Below, piece by piece: positions 63,611-64,000 of a DNA stretch of 64,000 nucleotides (the stretch's first letter is position 1; every line of letters begins with the position of its first letter). Where the stretch lies: positions 1-64,000 of the forward strand of contig JACRCV010000013.1 of NCBI GenBank assembly GCA_016218825.1, written 5' to 3'. The notes under the pieces were generated by a model. It had not been told where the DNA came from, searched no databases, and saw only the letters and a list, made by a program, of their open reading frames with translations. Origin of the DNA: Deltaproteobacteria bacterium. GTDB taxonomy: Bacteria > Myxococcota > XYA12-FULL-58-9. Made by a program: the position numbers and the translations under genes.

Positions 63611-64000
63611 TCAACCCGGGGCCGGCATCAGCTCGACGGCCAGCGACACCGCGCGCCCCGGCATCATCTCGAGCGAGCGCCGGTACGCCGCGCTCCGCGT
63701 GCGCTCGAGGATCTCGGTGCCGGAGCCGAGCAGGTTGTAGACGTCGAGGACGATCGCGAGCGCGCCGTGGTAGAGCGGCTGCACGTAGCGGACCCGCACG
63801 TCGAGCGTCATGTGGAAGGTGAAGCGGGGGATCGGATCGCCGCGCGGCACCGCCATCACCGCGGTCGGGCCTTGCGGCAGCTCGCGGGCGACGGCGATGC
63901 GGGTCATCGGCTCGCCGTCGGTGTAGCGCAGCACCAACGCCGCGCTCAGCAGGTCGTCGAGCCGCAGCCCGGAGATCAGCTTGATGTGGTAGGCGCGCCC
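63611..64000 (-). CDS. C-terminus of a TonB-dependent-receptor-like outer-membrane protein (partial)
   Basis: The open frame runs from the window edge to the stop at 63611 and gives the last 129 residues. It has alternating hydrophobic beta strands (YHIKLISGLRLDD, then RFTFHMTLDVRVRYVQ) and LDVYNLLGSGTE, a block typical of the last strands of TonB-dependent receptors. It ends AVSLAVELMPAPG, without the usual terminal aromatic. Substrate and N-terminal plug lie outside the window. Confidence 0.65.
   Translation of the reverse strand, partial: GRAYHIKLISGLRLDDLLSAALVLRYTDGEPMTRIAVARELPQGPTAVMAVPRGDPIPRFTFHMTLDVRVRYVQPLYHGALAIVLDVYNLLGSGTEILERTRSAAYRRSLEMMPGRAVSLAVELMPAPG

Overview
The window is a very GC-rich chromosomal segment, packed almost end to end with genes. 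Gene content points to Myxococcota (a deltaproteobacterial-type myxobacterium). The pointers are three tandem bactofilins, eukaryotic-like Ser/Thr kinases including one with a PEGA domain, NtrC-type and receiver-only regulators, Cys-rich and thrombospondin-type-3 repeat lipoproteins, a FadL-type porin and a split nuo cluster. No rRNA, tRNA or CRISPR array was seen. The left edge holds the first codons of an IS4/Tn5-like transposase. The right edge holds the C-terminus of a TonB-dependent-receptor-like barrel.

Layout: (1) 0.2-5.4 kb: AlgH/YqgE, a J-domain/zinc-finger protein, a degenerate histidine kinase and a divergent sigma54-type regulator. (2) 5.5-8.6 kb: three bactofilins, a lipoprotein, an unknown protein and thioredoxin. 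(3) 8.6-14.8 kb, minus strand: the elongasome operon mreB-mreC-mreD-PBP2-RodA. (4) 15.0-27.3 kb, plus strand: leuS-lptE-holA-polA, a GAF/GAF histidine kinase, a Ser/Thr kinase, Smr, YkgJ-like and START-like proteins, and a lipoprotein with a CHAP/NlpC-like fold that has lost its catalytic residues. (5) 27.3-34.7 kb: a YfhL-type ferredoxin and a PhnD-type binding protein (minus strand), then nuoD-G-H-I and a FadL-like porin. (6) 34.7-37.8 kb: two response regulators and a PEGA-domain kinase. (7) 37.9-49.7 kb: an accessory block with a radical SAM/SPASM protein, two long paralogous calpain-family proteases each preceded by the same hairpin-bearing leader, and a Cys-rich repeat lipoprotein. (8) 49.8-55.0 kb: a cyclic-nucleotide-binding protein, an alcohol dehydrogenase, an RlmM-like methyltransferase, gpsA and mtgA. 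(9) 55.0-58.3 kb, minus strand: pgsB-pgsC-pgsW plus a cyclic-nucleotide-binding protein. (10) 58.4-63.5 kb: a lipoprotein interrupted by one in-frame TGA and a large amidohydrolase-like surface lipoprotein.

Most notable: the lipoprotein gene at 58454-59761 stays in one frame across a single TGA placed in a Cys-Gly-X motif. A hairpin follows the TGA directly, and the codons there are unusually AT-ending. This makes it a candidate selenoprotein, although a nonsense mutation is not excluded. Second is the radical SAM/twin-calpain locus with its covarying leader hairpin and near-identical C-terminal tails. Third are two dispersed intergenic repeat families: a three-copy double-hairpin element found downstream of genes, and a 28-bp exact repeat.
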